A stretch of 64,000 nt of DNA from Entophlyctis helioformis. Its lineage: Eukaryota > Chytridiomycota > Chytridiomycetes > Chytridiales > Chytriomycetaceae. Positions 32,360-43,852 of this stretch are shown here, piece by piece (within the stretch, counting starts at the first letter, position 1; each line of letters starts with the position of its first letter). Below the pieces are notes generated by a model, which saw only the letters and a list, made by a program, of their open reading frames with translations, ran no database searches and had not been told where the DNA came from. Where the stretch lies: contig JAHLKH010000087.1 of assembly GCA_025526915.1 (NCBI GenBank), forward strand, positions 1 through 64,000, given 5' to 3'. Position numbers and translations under genes: made by a program.

Positions 32360-35300
32360 TCACCGCATCATCGACGGCACGCTCACTGCAGCACCACCAC
32401 GGCTCCCACTCCCACTCCCACTCCCACTGCCCGACACTGGCTTCTGCTCGCCATTCGAGCACAGCGAGGCACCTGCTCCACCGATTCCCCCCTCGACGCC
32501 ACCGACACCACCACCACTGCTCGTACTATAAGAGCAACAGACACCATCACGATCGTGCTGATGCCCGTCATTGCAGTGATGCCGACCGCCGACGGCGGGG
32601 ATGGGCGTGCCGCTCGGCTCGCTGGCACCATCACCCATGCTGCACCCACTCGTCGCGTGGTCCGTGTACGTCGGGTCCGTCGTGCCAGCCGGCGGCCGTA
32701 ACACGGACAGAATGCTTCCCGCATGCCGATGGCCATGGCCATGACCCTCAGCGCTATGGTCGTCAAGCGCCGCTGCGAACCCCGATGCGATCGGCGGCTG
32801 GCCCGTGACGTTCATGGCAGGCTTGCTGGTCGCAGCAGTGCCGACGTCCTTGCCTGCGTCCGTGCTGGTATCCGTCTGCTTGCTCGTGCTCTTGACGCTC
32901 TTGCTGCCTGCCTTGACGCGCACCGCGCCAAGCGGCGGCCGGCCTTCCCCTTCTCCACCCTCCACCGTGTCCGCTGGATCGACTGGGTCCACGGCTCCTG
33001 CACTCGCAGCCACACTCGCAGCCACACTCGCAGCCACACTCGCACTGCTGGTCTCGAGCGGCACGTACCGAGGATCCGACGGGCCCTCGACGACAACGCG
33101 AAGCCGCTCATCCGACTCTGGCACGCGGTGCGAGAACACGACGCGCACGTTGCGGGCAAGGTACAGCCGCCGCCGCTTTGTGCACACAAACTGCAAATGG
33201 ATCGCGTACCGCAGCACCCCCGGTCCTCCCGCTGTCACGGACGGCGAGGCGGGCAGTGCCGATGTGGAAGTGGATGTGGCTGTGGATGCAGGCGTGGTTC
33301 CAGACGCTGGCGTTGATGCAGATGCGGATGCTGTCGAACAGGCATACGACTTTTGCCGCAGAAACGTCTTGCTGCCTGGCGGCATGTCGCGGAAATCGTA
33401 TGGCACCAAGTACACCTTGACAGCTGTGCGGCTGGGGTTGCGTATCACAATCTGCAGTTGTCCTTTGAGGGGCAGGCGGTAGCCGTCATGGTCGGGCTTG
33501 CTGCTGCCTCCACTGCTGCGCCGGCGTGTGTTGTCCGTCGTAGGCGTGTCCGTGTCGGCAACCGTGTCTGCATCTGCACCTGGCGTTGTTGCTGTTGCTG
33601 TTGTGGCAGTGTCCGCTGCAGTCCCAGGCGTATCGGGCGACTCCCGGCCATGCCCACCGACCGTCGACGCTGACGTCACACTGTCGGCCTCATCGCCGCC
33701 ATCCGCAGCACGACCGCCCCGCACGTCGATGCATCCGACATAGGGCGTCACAGGCACATTCTCACCCGCCATTTCGTAGAAGCAGGCCGAGAACCCAACC
33801 ACGACATGCGGCGGACACTTGAGCTTGCTGCTGCTGCTGCTCCGGCGGCGGCTCCCACTCCCGCTGCTGCCGCACTTGCCCGAACCAACAACACCAATAT
33901 CCGCGACGAACGGTATGGGCCGCGACGGCAGCGTCGACATGCGGCCCGAAAGAATGGACTCTTCGTACGATCCGACGAGCGAGCCGAACAGATCAGTAGG
34001 TGCGGGCATGGGGATGCTGTCGCGGTGCTGGTGGAGGCCATGGTAGCCGCGGAGACTTGTCGGCCGGTCGACGGGCGGTGTGCGCAAAAGGTCGGCGACA
34101 TCATCGGTGAAGTCAAAGCCGTAGTTGGAGCGTGTTGGTGTGGACGTGGTCGCTGTCGTGGTCGTAGTCGCGGTTGTGGACGCGGCGATCAAAGGCGTCG
34201 GGACACTCACGGCTGTCGTTGCTGCTGCTGCTGCTGCTGCTGCTGTTGACGAAACGTCCCTTGTTTGGCGTTCGCCGCGTGGCGGGATATCGACGGTCAA
34301 CGCTGCGCGCGGCATCGGCCGAACAGGTGCTCGAACGCCACTCCCACTCTCACTCTCGCTTCCGCCACTAGATCCGTCCTGCTTGAACAACAATCGCGCG
34401 GTGGGAGCCGGTGCAGCCACAAGCGCACCAGGCGGCTGTGGAGCACTCAGGGGGCCATCGCTATCATCCGACGACGCCGAGCCTGTCCGTATCATGGCGC
34501 GTCCAAGTGCCGACCGGAACACTGGCACCGCGGTTAAAGCCACAGGCACAAACGCTGGATTCCGAACCAAGGCCGGTCTGCCCATTTCCCGTTGCTGCTG
34601 TTGCTGTTGCTGTTGCTGCTTGTCGCGACTACTGCCACTGCTGGCCGGCACAGCCGACGAGCCCAAACGAAGATGCGAGATGGTGAGCACGCGTTTCTGG
34701 ATCGTTGGCGATGGGAACGGCGATCCGCTCATCGACTGGCGGTCCGGGTACGACACAGGCGGCAGCGGCAGTGACGTATCCGGCTGCCCAAAGCCACTTC
34801 CATCACTCCCATCGCACTGCAGCTCTGCATTCGGATCCATTTCCGCCGATGTGGGCGACATGGGGAATGTCAGGTCCTCGTCCTCATGCCTGTCGTGGCT
34901 GTCGTCTTGGTCGTCCGTGTTGTAGCCGTCCTCGTGCTCATCATCCACCTTGGTGGCAACATCCGGCATGTTGCTAGCAACACGGCCGACGACAAGGCGG
35001 TGCCAACACGGTAAAGCCAGCGCAGTCGTACACGACCGACAGATGCAGGAGCCCGGCCATGGCCGCAGCAGGGCGGAAGCGGTGCACCATGAGCCGCGCT
35101 TGGGATCAAAGCCCGATGATCCGTGACCACTGGGCAGTGGTCCGTCCGGCGTGACCGGCGCCACGTGTGTCCCATCGGCCATTGACACACTACAGCGTCG
35201 CGCGTGTCGCGTGCCGAGTCACGTCCGGGAGTCGCGGTGTCGGAGTTGCCACGCCGCGTCAACGACCGCGACGGCCAGAGTCGGAAAGAGCAGACCGTGA

Positions 35301-36101
35301 GACGACCGCGACCCACGACAGCACGCAACAGAGACACGCAAAGGCACGCGCAAACACACCTGTACACGAGCTGGCCATGGGATCCAGCAAGACCCGCGCC
35401 GAGCGGCAGCAAGCGCACCTGCGAGCACACGGCCTCGACAAGCAGGAGCAAGTCCGTCGCGCCATCCAGCAGACTGCCCGTCGTGGCGCGGCCTCCGAGT
35501 CCGTGCGCCGTGCTGGTTCCATAGCCGCGAGTGAGTGAGTTTGAAGGGACGGCGTGCTGAGCCACGAGACCGCACCCCGACACGTACCTCTCAGACGGCG
35601 TTGGCGCTGGCGGCGCTGAAGGCAGCGATGGCGCAGCCGACAGAGGGCCGGCCTCGTACGACACGATCCATCGCTCGACCAGCAGCCCGGGGGCCGAGCC
35701 GCCGACGACGAAATCCACATTGACGGGCAGCCCGCAGCGCCAGAACTCGTCGTGGCCGAGCAGCGCATCGAGACTCCATCCATGCTGGCTGAGGTGGTGG
35801 CTGCCATTGTCATTGTCGCTGTCAACGGCGAGAGCGTCGGATGGCGCGACGGGCGTCGTGGATGGCGAGTGTGACAGCGAAGACGATGGCGATGGCAATG
35901 GCTGACGGTGCCTGCCGACACGGTCGCGCAGAAGCGCCAGGCTGATGCGTGTGAGCGCCTCGAGCACCTGGCGATGAGCGGCCGGCTGGGTACGGGCGGT
36001 AGCATCTGTTGCTGTTGTCGTCGTTTCAGTGGCAGTCGGAGGCGCAGGGCTTGTCCCTGATGTTGCGATGTCGGTCAGCTGGCCAGCTCAGCAGGCTTAA
36101 C

Positions 36102-36135
<34 letters not shown>

Positions 36136-36461
36136 ATCGGACCGACCAAACATGGCTGTTGCAGCTGTTGCAGCTGTTGTTGTTGCTGTTGCAAGAGCGC
36201 CTTCATACTCGTTGTGGTTGTGGTTGCCGTTGTCGTTGTCGTTGTCGATGCTGTGGATGCCAAGGCCGTCGTTGCTGCTGATGCCGTTGCCGATGCCGAT
36301 GCTGATGCCGAGGCCAAGAGCAGCCGAGATGGGCCGTGTGGAGGGGCAGTCGGAGTTGCGCAAACTCCGCCCGCCTGGCTGCTACTGCTGGTATTACTAT
36401 TACTATTGCTGCTGGTATTGCTGCTGGTAGTGCTGCTCTGGCTGCTGCCTGTCCACTGCAT
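32360..36461 (-). CDS. Atos (FAM214) homologue
   Basis: Four exons, 36461-36147, 36078-35588, 35512-35360 and 35129-32360, are in phase and give about 1242 residues. The conserved DUF4210 block starts LVGSYEESILSGRMSTLPSR, includes KLKCPPHVVVGFSACFYEMA and PYVGCIDV. The C-terminal block is GQLQIVIRNPSRTAVKVYLV, DFRDMPPGSKTFLRQKSY and LRYAIHLQFVC...LARNVRVVFSHRVPESDE. The N-terminal exons carry the family's LLVERWIVSYE and LLLLVEAVCSQVRLLP segments, which ties them to the same gene. Animal Atos proteins act in the nucleus to control metabolism for macrophage tissue invasion; fungal roles are unknown. Long S/T/A-rich linkers separate the domains, and the last 260 residues are low-complexity. 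At about 35000-35070 another frame reads RFRPAAAMAGLLHLSVVYD, which looks more family-like than the chosen frame, so a missed intron or an indel pair is possible there. Confidence 0.78.
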
Positions 36462-36618
36462 GGTCGCCGTCGGTCAGCCAGGGCGGAGTGGGAGTGGGAG
36501 AGAGCCAGCCAGCGAGAGCGAGTCGCAGAGTCAAAGTCAAATGGTCACGTGACACTTTCAAACTGGCCGCTTCAGAGCCACGGCGGCCGGCTTTTGCGTT
36601 TCACCACATTCATTCATC
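36462..36618. promoter_or_regulatory. Bidirectional promoter region, Atos / eS17
   Basis: 157 bases separate the two divergent start codons. It contains a CACGTGAC element near 36546 (E-box/CRE-like) and a CCATTTGAC stretch; no TATA box. Bidirectional activity is inferred from spacing. Confidence 0.45.
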
Positions 36619-37748
36619 ATGGTGCGTGGTCTGCGCGCGCTGTGTCGGGCAGCAACGAGCAGCAGCAGGCAGCAGGCAGCGACGACAACGACGACGACGA
36701 CGACGACGAGCAGCAGACAGCAGCATCGACAGCAGACGCCCGATGGATGCATGACGGACGGATGGATGGACAGACGGACGGACGGGCCGCTGTCTACCAG
36801 CCCTTCCACGGATGGGATGGGATGGGATGGGATGGGATGGGATGGCTCGACTTCACACGGCTCAGCAGGGATGAACCGTCGACTCGATTCAGCTGCCGAA
36901 TCAGTTGCCGCCAACAGCCCAGGAGCACCAACACACCAACACCACCTACTCGCTGCTGCTGCTGCTCTTGCTGCTCTTGCCGCCGCCCAGAACGGCTGCC
37001 CTTGCCATGCCAGACAGCCAACACACCAGACTAACGCACAGTCTCCGTTGCGCACCGACAGGGCCGTGTTCGCACAAAGACTGTCAAGAAGGCTTCGCGG
37101 GTTCTCATTGAGAAGTACTACCCCCGCCTCACTCTCGACTTCCAGACCAACAAGAAGATCGCCGATGAGGTCGCCATCATTGCCTCGAAGCGTCTCCGCA
37201 ACAAGATTGCCGGCTTCACCACCCACCTGATGAAGCGCATCCAGCGTGGTCCCGTCCGCGGCATCTCCTTCAAGCTCCAGGAGGAGGAGAGAGAGCGCAA
37301 GGACAACTACGTCCCCGAGGTCTCGGCTCTTGCCGTCGACACCATCGAGGTCGACCTTGACACTGCCGTACGTCTCTTGCCCCTCCTTTTTTCTTGTTGC
37401 GGCCCAGCTCGCTATCTGAGCCTGCCGTGTGTGCCTGCGTGCATTGTGCGAGTGCTGACGTTTTTCTGCTGGCAACACATGGACAACCGGACGACTTGGC
37501 CTGTTCTGGATGGGCGTGAACCGGGCGGGCTGGATCGCATCGCATCGCAACGTTGTGTTGGATCCCTGACTGGCTGGCTGCTCTGGACGTCCGTTGCTCG
37601 ATAATCAAACCTCGACCAACAGGCTCTCCTCAAGGCCCTCAACTTTGATGCCATTCCCGGTGTCACCAGCGTCGACCCCGCCGCTGCTGCCGCTGGCGAC
37701 CGTGTCGTTGGCGCTGGCAACCGTGACCGTCGCCCCCGCCGCAACTAA
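36619..37748 (+). CDS. RPS17: 40S ribosomal protein eS17
   Basis: Three exons: 36619-36621, 37062-37367 and 37623-37748. Together they encode 144 residues, the normal eS17 length. Exon 1 contributes only the ATG, with the donor directly after it (ATG|gtgcgt). Exon 2 opens [20 protein letters not shown] and runs through [20 protein letters not shown] and [20 protein letters not shown]. Exon 3 gives [19 protein letters not shown] and a basic tail ([10 protein letters not shown]). The 440-nt first intron carries GAC repeats and a GGGAT repeat with G-quadruplex potential (36814-36842). Placing an intron at or beside the start codon is common in fungal ribosomal protein genes and often aids expression. 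Confidence 0.95.
36814..36842 (+). repeat. GGGAT tandem repeat, G-quadruplex motif in RPS17 intron 1
   Basis: At least five consecutive GGG runs separated by two-base loops (GGGATGGGATGGG...) lie on the coding strand and so in the pre-mRNA. This meets the usual quadruplex pattern; formation in vivo is not shown. Confidence 0.7.
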
Positions 37749-37879
37749 GCGCGCGTAGTCACGTTGTTGAATACACAATCATGCCCCCCAACTACCTCGT
37801 TGCCCGTAAAGGTCCTCTTGGCATGTCCAGTCTGCAAAACGCGTGGTTCATTGGGTGGGCCTCCCGTCTGCACCCTCTG

Positions 37880-39410
37880 CTAGTCTGTTGGCGGCCGTTG
37901 CATTTCCAGGATCTGCAGCACCTGGTCCAGATCCCTCATGTCGACCTGCACGGCAGCAGACGGTTAGAGCATATCCAGTGAGCCAGCATGTGCAGCATAC
38001 ACAGCCGTTGATGCGCACCAAGAGATTGGCAGTCTTGTAGGTGCTCAGGTACAGCAGATTGAGGCCGGCCGTCACGAGGGGATCGGACATGGAGAACACG
38101 ATGCCAAAGCGATCGAGGCCGCAGTGCGTGAGATCGACCTGGATGCAGCACAGCCCGGCCTGCTGCTCGTCGCCCATACAGTCACTGGGCGAGCCAGAGT
38201 CGGGCGACATGTGGCTGACCAAGGCAGCGCTGTTGACGGCATGGCCGGCCGGCAGCATGTCCAGCACGTGGGCATCGGCCACCAGCGAGATGCCGTCCAC
38301 GGTTGACGTGAACGAGAGGAACGGTTGCCTGTCACGGATATAAGCAACTCGTGAGCGCCGAGATGTGATGAGATACGATACGAGACGAGATGCGATGCGC
38401 TTACCGTGCCGAGTCGGGCTCGTCTGCGAGAAACACTTGCAGCAGACCGAGTGCCCACTCGGACTCAAAGTCGCGCGAGAGGCCAATCACGCGGAGCGAG
38501 CCGCAGTGTGTGAGCATCTTGTCGAGATCGCGCATCTCGGCCAGCACGTGGTCCTTGGCGGCCAAGCCTCCTGCTGTGTCTGCCGCATGAGTCGCGTCTG
38601 CAGCGTCTGTCACCACTACGCCTGCTGCCTCTCCTGCTGCCTCTCCTGCTCCGTCCGTGGCGGCATGGGGTTGTGGGTGCACCAACGCCACCGAGGGCGA
38701 CAGCGACAGGTCGGCCTCGAGATCGACAAACTGAAAGTCGTGGGTGTGCAGGGTGGACACGACGAGCGGGAGGCGGCGCTCCTTGACGAGCACAAAGTCG
38801 GTCTGGTAGGTCGAGATGTAGAAGATGGAGATGCCTGCGCGTGCCAGCGGGCCGGCCAGCTGGTTGATGCGCTTGCCCGAGTTGTCTGTTATGGTGGCCG
38901 AGTGGTTGTGAGTGAGTGTGTTTGTAAGGGAGTGAACGTGCACGCGTCTACCTTGGCCCACGTCGTCCTCGATCTGCAGCGCACGGAACGTGTCGGGACA
39001 CACGACGAGGCCCGGGCAGGCGAGGAGCGACGGGAAGTCGCGGGTGACGGTGTCGATGCAGGCGACGATGGACACTTCGAACGAGTTTTCGGTGACGTTG
39101 AAGAACACGGACGGGCTTGCAGGCGACGCATGTGTGGCATGTGTGGCATGTGTGGCAGGCGTGGCATGTGTGTCAGTGCTCGCAGCAGCAGCAGCAGAGG
39201 CAGCGGCTGGGCAGAGGGCACACACAGACGCACGTGCAGACGCAAGCAGATGCAGATGCAAGCACATGGGCAAGGCAGCAAGCAACGACGCACGCACTTG
39301 CGCGGCGCAAAGACGTTCTTGAGCAGGCCGAACGCGGCGTGGCGCAGCGACGAGCGGGGCAGCGACAGCAGCTGCAGCTTGTCGGGCAGGATGGAGATGA
39401 CGGCGACCAT
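37880..39410 (-). CDS. CASTOR-like ACT-domain protein
   Basis: Five exons, 39410-39298, 39115-38952, 38885-38405, 38328-38019 and 37945-37880, give 377 residues with exact phases. It starts MVAVISILPDKLQLLSLPRS. It contains ENSFEVSIVACIDTVTRDF, the segment DNSGKRINQLAGPLARAGIS followed by IFYISTYQTDFVLV, and a second ACT-like half ending FSMSDPLVTAGLNLLYLSTY. The paired (PLA/LVTAGxxxxYxSTYxT) signatures are those of CASTOR/GATS-like proteins. In animals these bind arginine and relieve GATOR2 to switch on TORC1. Whether a fungal homologue senses arginine is unknown; it could bind another amino acid. Low-complexity inserts (Thr/Ala/Asp near the middle) are extra. It is head-to-head with CENP-S, 98 bases between start codons. 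Confidence 0.8.
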
Positions 39411-39508
39411 GGCAGGCACGGCGTATGTGGTTGTAGTTGTTGTAGTTGTGGTTGTTATGTGGTTGCCAAGCCGCCTTTGACTTTTCCACCTTTCGGACAA
39501 CAAGGCAA

Positions 39509-40298
39509 ATGGCGCCGCCTGGCTCTGCGCTTGCGGCCGGCACCACCAGCAGCAGCACCAGCAGCAGCGAGGACGTGGAGGTGCGACCCGTGCCTGTTGC
39601 CCACTGTGGCTGCACCTGCTGACGCTGGCCGCGCCCGCCCGGCAGACGCTCAAGGCCAGCGTGCGCCGCTCGGTGGCCCGCATCGTGGCGGAGCAAGCAG
39701 GCGGCAAGGCGGCCTCGCCCGAGTTTGTGTATGCGGTGGCCGAGCTGGTGGCCGAGCAAGCGAGTGGGTGGTGCCATGTGCTGCGGTGTGCTGCCATGTG
39801 CTGCCATGTGCTATGCTCGTATGCGTCTGTCCGTCTGTCTGATCCACCTGCGCGCGCAGAGCTCATGGGCTCGGATCTCGAGGCGTTTGCCCGGTGAGTC
39901 TTCCTGCTGCCTGCTGCCTGCCGTCCAAGCCAGTCAGGCTGACAGAGCACACGGCTGCCTGGCTCACCCGCATCCAAGCCACGGCAAGCGGAGCGGCATC
40001 TCGGTCGACGACGTCAAGGTGCGTGTGTGTGCGTATGTATACGTGTGCACCGAGCCTTCCTACCGATCGACCGCCAGCTGACCCACACCCACGCCCGACC
40101 ACAGCTGTATGCTCGCCGCAATCCCAAGCTGGTGCGTGTCATGTCTGTCTGTCTGTCTGTCTGTCTGTCCAACATACCAACATACCAACATACCAACATA
40201 CCAACACACGCCAACATACCAACACACGCCAACATACCAACACACGCCAACATTCGCCACAACAGCTCGCGGCCATCGACAGCCACGGAAAGCCGTAG
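39509..40298 (+). CDS. CENP-S / MHF1 histone-fold protein
   Basis: Six small exons: 39509-39580, 39646-39763, 39860-39893, 39979-40018, 40105-40131 and 40266-40298. Phases are exact and the product has 107 residues. After a Ser-rich leader the histone fold reads LKASVRRSVARIVAEQAGGK, SPEFVYAVAELVAEQA, GSDLEAFARHGKRSGISVDD and VKLYARRNPKLLAAID. The FARHxKRxxIxxxDVKLxARR stretch is diagnostic of CENP-S. The protein pairs with CENP-X (MHF2), binds branched DNA, stimulates FANCM/Mph1/Fml1 at stalled forks, and also joins the CENP-T-W-S-X kinetochore tetramer. Exons down to 27 bases explain why no long open frame marks this gene. Exon 2 to 3 gives a Lys codon at the junction (A|AG). Confidence 0.88.
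40145..40262 (+). repeat. Minisatellite in CENP-S intron 5
   Basis: TGTC repeats are followed by tandem CATACCAACA units, some extended to CACACGCCAACATACCAA. The array fills most of the intron between the 27-base and 33-base exons. There are no spacers of unique sequence, so it is not a CRISPR array. Confidence 0.8.
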
Positions 40299-40562
40299 CG
40301 CTGCCCTCTGCCCGCTGCCACGTGGCGGCTGTTTGGCGGCCGGTTGGCGGCCGCGCCTTGTGTCACGGGCCAATGAAAATCGCAAATTTGCCCCTGCCCC
40401 TTGCCCCTTACAGCCGGTCAGCCGGTCAGCGGTGCACACGCCGTCGCTCTTGTGTCATCTCCCGCCATCACCACTCCCACCACCTTCATCTCCGCCTTCT
40501 CGACCTTCTCGACCTTGTCGACTTTAGCTCACCACCAGACACTCCACTCCAGCCAGCCCAGC

Positions 40563-43500
40563 ATGCAGTCGGTCGCTGACCAGCTCGCCATGCAGCAGCA
40601 GCTGCAGGCACAGGCCTACCAGCTCGGCCAGATGCTGCTCGTGCCGTCCGTCCAGTCCGACCCCGCCCAGATGCACATGGTGCACAAGCAACTCGAGCAG
40701 ATCAAGGCGATGCAGGCCGTCATTGCCCAGCACCTGCACCAGCAGCACCAGCAGTACCAGCAACAGTATCAGCAGCAGCAGCAGCAGCAGCGTCCAACTC
40801 ACCAGCGTGGTCCCAGCCTGTCCCACCTTGCGATCCATGCCAACCAACAGCACCTGCACCAACAGTCGCACCAGCAGCAGCCGATCGACAACTTGGTGTC
40901 ACCAGTGTCGCCAGTTTCGCCTGACCCCCATCGCAGCATGCCCCTGTCGCCCTTTGCTGTCCAGCCTCTGTCTACCCTTCCGTCTGGTGCACCGTCCACC
41001 TCCAGCGCCGCCGCACCAACGAGCGCCGCTGCGGCACCAGCACCAGCGTCGGCTGCCTCCGCTAGGGAATCTTTGTTGGCACTGCAGCACCAGCACCAGC
41101 ACCAGCACCAGCAGCAAGTGCCGCCGACCGCATCTGCTGTGCACGCGGCGCCCCAATTGTTTGTCCCGCAATCGCATTTGGCTGCCGCCCCCGTGAACAC
41201 CACGATGAACGGCACGGCAAACGGCACACAGCCCGCCCCCGGCCAGCCTTCTCCTGGCGCCGCGGCTGGTGCACAAGGCCCGTTCTCCATGGGCCGTCCG
41301 CGCAGAAACACCTCGTCGCCGCCACCGCCGCTTCAGCAGCAGCGCTTCTCGCTTGGCGGCGGCTCAGAGGTCGGCTCGGCGCTCACGGCCGGCTCGGGCT
41401 CGGGCTCGGGCTCGGCGCCTTCCGAGACGTCAACGATCCCGCCCGTCCCGCCGATCCCCGCGTCCTACACCACCAGCCAGCCGACCTTCTCCCCGCACTC
41501 GTCGCTGCTGTCGCAGTCGCAGCTGCACTCGCAGGCCTTTTCGTTCTCGCAGTCGCAGCTCGACTCGCCGTCCAGCTCCGTCGTCGACTCGTTTGAGCAG
41601 CTCGAGAACATCCTCAACCACCAGCAACGCATGCGGCTCGACGACCAGTCGTTCAACCCCCGCCAACAGCAGCATCGTGTGACCAGAGATTCAACGCCTC
41701 CTGCTACGCCGCCACAATCCCAACAGCAGCAGCAGCAACAGCAACAGCAGCAGATGTTCTATCAGCAGTACCAGATGGCCAACACTGGCAGCCAGCAGAT
41801 GCAGTCGCCGCAGTCGGCAAGACCCACCCCCAGCATGGTGTCGATCACGTCGTCGTCGGACGGGTCGTCACACGCTGCATCCGCCGGTGCACAGCACCCC
41901 TCCCAGCCAGCCTTCCTTGCCATCGACCCATCCGCCGCGTCGGGCATGACTGGTATGCCCATCTCCCCCTACGACTCTCTCGCGCGCCAGTCGACCATCA
42001 CCCGGCGGTCGGTTGCGACAGCCGCCTTCTTGGGCTCTCCGGCCGACAGCCAAGCAGGTCCGGCGCGTTCGCCGGCCGTGCCGCCCAAGACGCCTGTGCA
42101 GATCCAGCCGCCGCCTGCCGTAACGGCTGCGCTGCGCTTCATGGACCCGCGGCCGATTGTGGGGCTGCCCGTCACGTCGCTCCCGCGTGCTTCTCCCCTG
42201 CCCATGCGGTGGTCGCGCATCACCCCCTCCACACCGTCGGCGTCGAGTCGCACAACGGCAGACGGCCCGCTCGCCACACGATCCCACGCTGCCGCGGTGG
42301 TCAATGGTCGCATGTACGTTGTCGGCGGTGGCGGTGCCAAACACTGCATCAACAGCATCGCCGTCTACGATCCCTCCACATCGCTTTGGACGACTCTCGG
42401 CCTGGGCGGCAGCGGCTCACGCGTCCCGCCTGCCCGCCGCGCGCATTCCGTCGCGGCCTATGGCGAGTTTCTGGTCGTGTTTGGCGGCGGCGACGGCCCT
42501 CACTACTTCAACGACGTGTGGGTGCTCGACACGCGCTCTGGCTTCTGGCTCGATGTCGTCGTGGCCACCAAGGACGGTCAAGGTCCCTGCCGCCGTCGCG
42601 CGCACTCGACTTGGGTGCATGGCGATGCCATGTACGTGTACGCCGGCGGCGACGGTGCGCGCGCACTTGGTGATCTGTGGCGCTTGACGGGTCTGTCGCG
42701 ACTGGCGGCCCGGCCGGGCACTCTGCGGGCAGATCTCGACGGCGGACACCGCCAGGTGCTCCTGCAGTGGGAGGCGGTCGAGACCAAGGGCCCGCAGCCG
42801 GCTGCGCGCGGATACCACACGTCGACGCTGTTTGGCGACACCGTTGTCGTGTACGGCGGCTCAGACTCTCGCGAGTGTTTTGCCGACGTGTGGTCGCTGG
42901 ATCTCGCGACCATGGCATGGACGCTGCACAAGTCGGCGTCGGTCGGCCCAGCCCAGCCTGCCAGCAACGGCGTTGGCGGCGTGATGGTGGCGCATCCGGT
43001 GACGCCGTTGGCGTGCGGCGACTGGCTCACGCGGCAGTGGCCGTCGGCCCCTACATGTACGTTGTCGGCGGCCATGACGGCGGCAAGTACTCGCGCGATG
43101 TCCGTGTGCTCGACGTCCGTGTCATGCAGTGGCTGGACGACGCCACCGTCACGCGTCGGTGGATCCAGCAGCCGCCTTCTGCGTCTCGCGGTGTGTCGGC
43201 CGCTGGCCCCATACCCACGTCGCTGCAGCTTGCAATCGACTCGGCTGTCATGGCCGGCAGTGCGGACAAGCACCGCAGTGCTCTCGACGTTCCTGCGCTT
43301 GATCGTCTTGTGCCACTCGACGTTGCCGGTGCCGGTGCTGCTGCTGCTGCTCCTGCTGCGGACTCGGCTGCAGTCGATGCTGTGGATGCCGCCACAACCA
43401 CGATCGGAACCACGACTCCCTCGCTGCCGCCTGCTGCCGCTGCCGCTGCCATGCCTGTTGCACCACCAGCGCGTCGGCCGCGCACGTCGCCGTCGAGCCG

Positions 43501-43669
43501 CGGCTACCACTCGGTTGTGCTCCTCGACTCCCGTCTGATCGTGTTTGGCGGCTTCGACGGCTCCCGCGTGTTTGATGATCTGTGGACGCTTGATCTTGGG
43601 TTCCGTGCGTACCTGTTGAACTGCGCGGCGGGCGATGTGCGGGTCGGCAGCCGTATTACCAAGCAATAG
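40563..43669 (+). CDS. Kelch-repeat protein with Gln-rich N-terminus (one frameshift)
   Basis: From the ATG at 40563 (MQSVADQLAMQQQLQAQAYQ) about 540 residues are Gln/Ser/Pro-rich with several Gln runs. A Kelch beta-propeller follows: AAAVVNGRMYVVGGGGAKHC, SVAAYGEFLVVFGGGDGPHY, STWVHGDAMYVYAGGDGARA, TSTLFGDTVVVYGGSDSREC, AAVAVGPYMYVVGGHDGGKY and SVVLLDSRLIVFGGFDGSRV, six blades in all. Between blades 4 and 5 (about 42990-43025) the frame must change by one base; no GT...AG intron fits. It is an indel, an assembly error or, less likely, recoding. The intact product would have about 1035 residues. Kelch proteins of this layout (for example fungal Tea1/Kel1) organise polarity at cell ends; only the fold supports that here. 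The stop is at 43667-43669. Confidence 0.75.
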
Positions 43670-43852
43670 ACGCAGTGTGCTGTAGAAGGATGTGCTGTGA
43701 TGTGCTGTGATGTGCTGTGATACAATACAATGAATAGATCGTGCCTGTTGGTGCTACTCGTGCAGACGCTCGTGCAGACGCTCTTGCAGACGCCCTTTCA
43801 GAAGCTCTTCCAGATCCGCTTGCTCCGCTCGTGGTTTCCCGATTCTTCCACC

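Noticed and set aside
40145..40262. Possible CRISPR-like array
   Set aside because: Head-to-tail minisatellite without unique spacers, within a eukaryotic intron.
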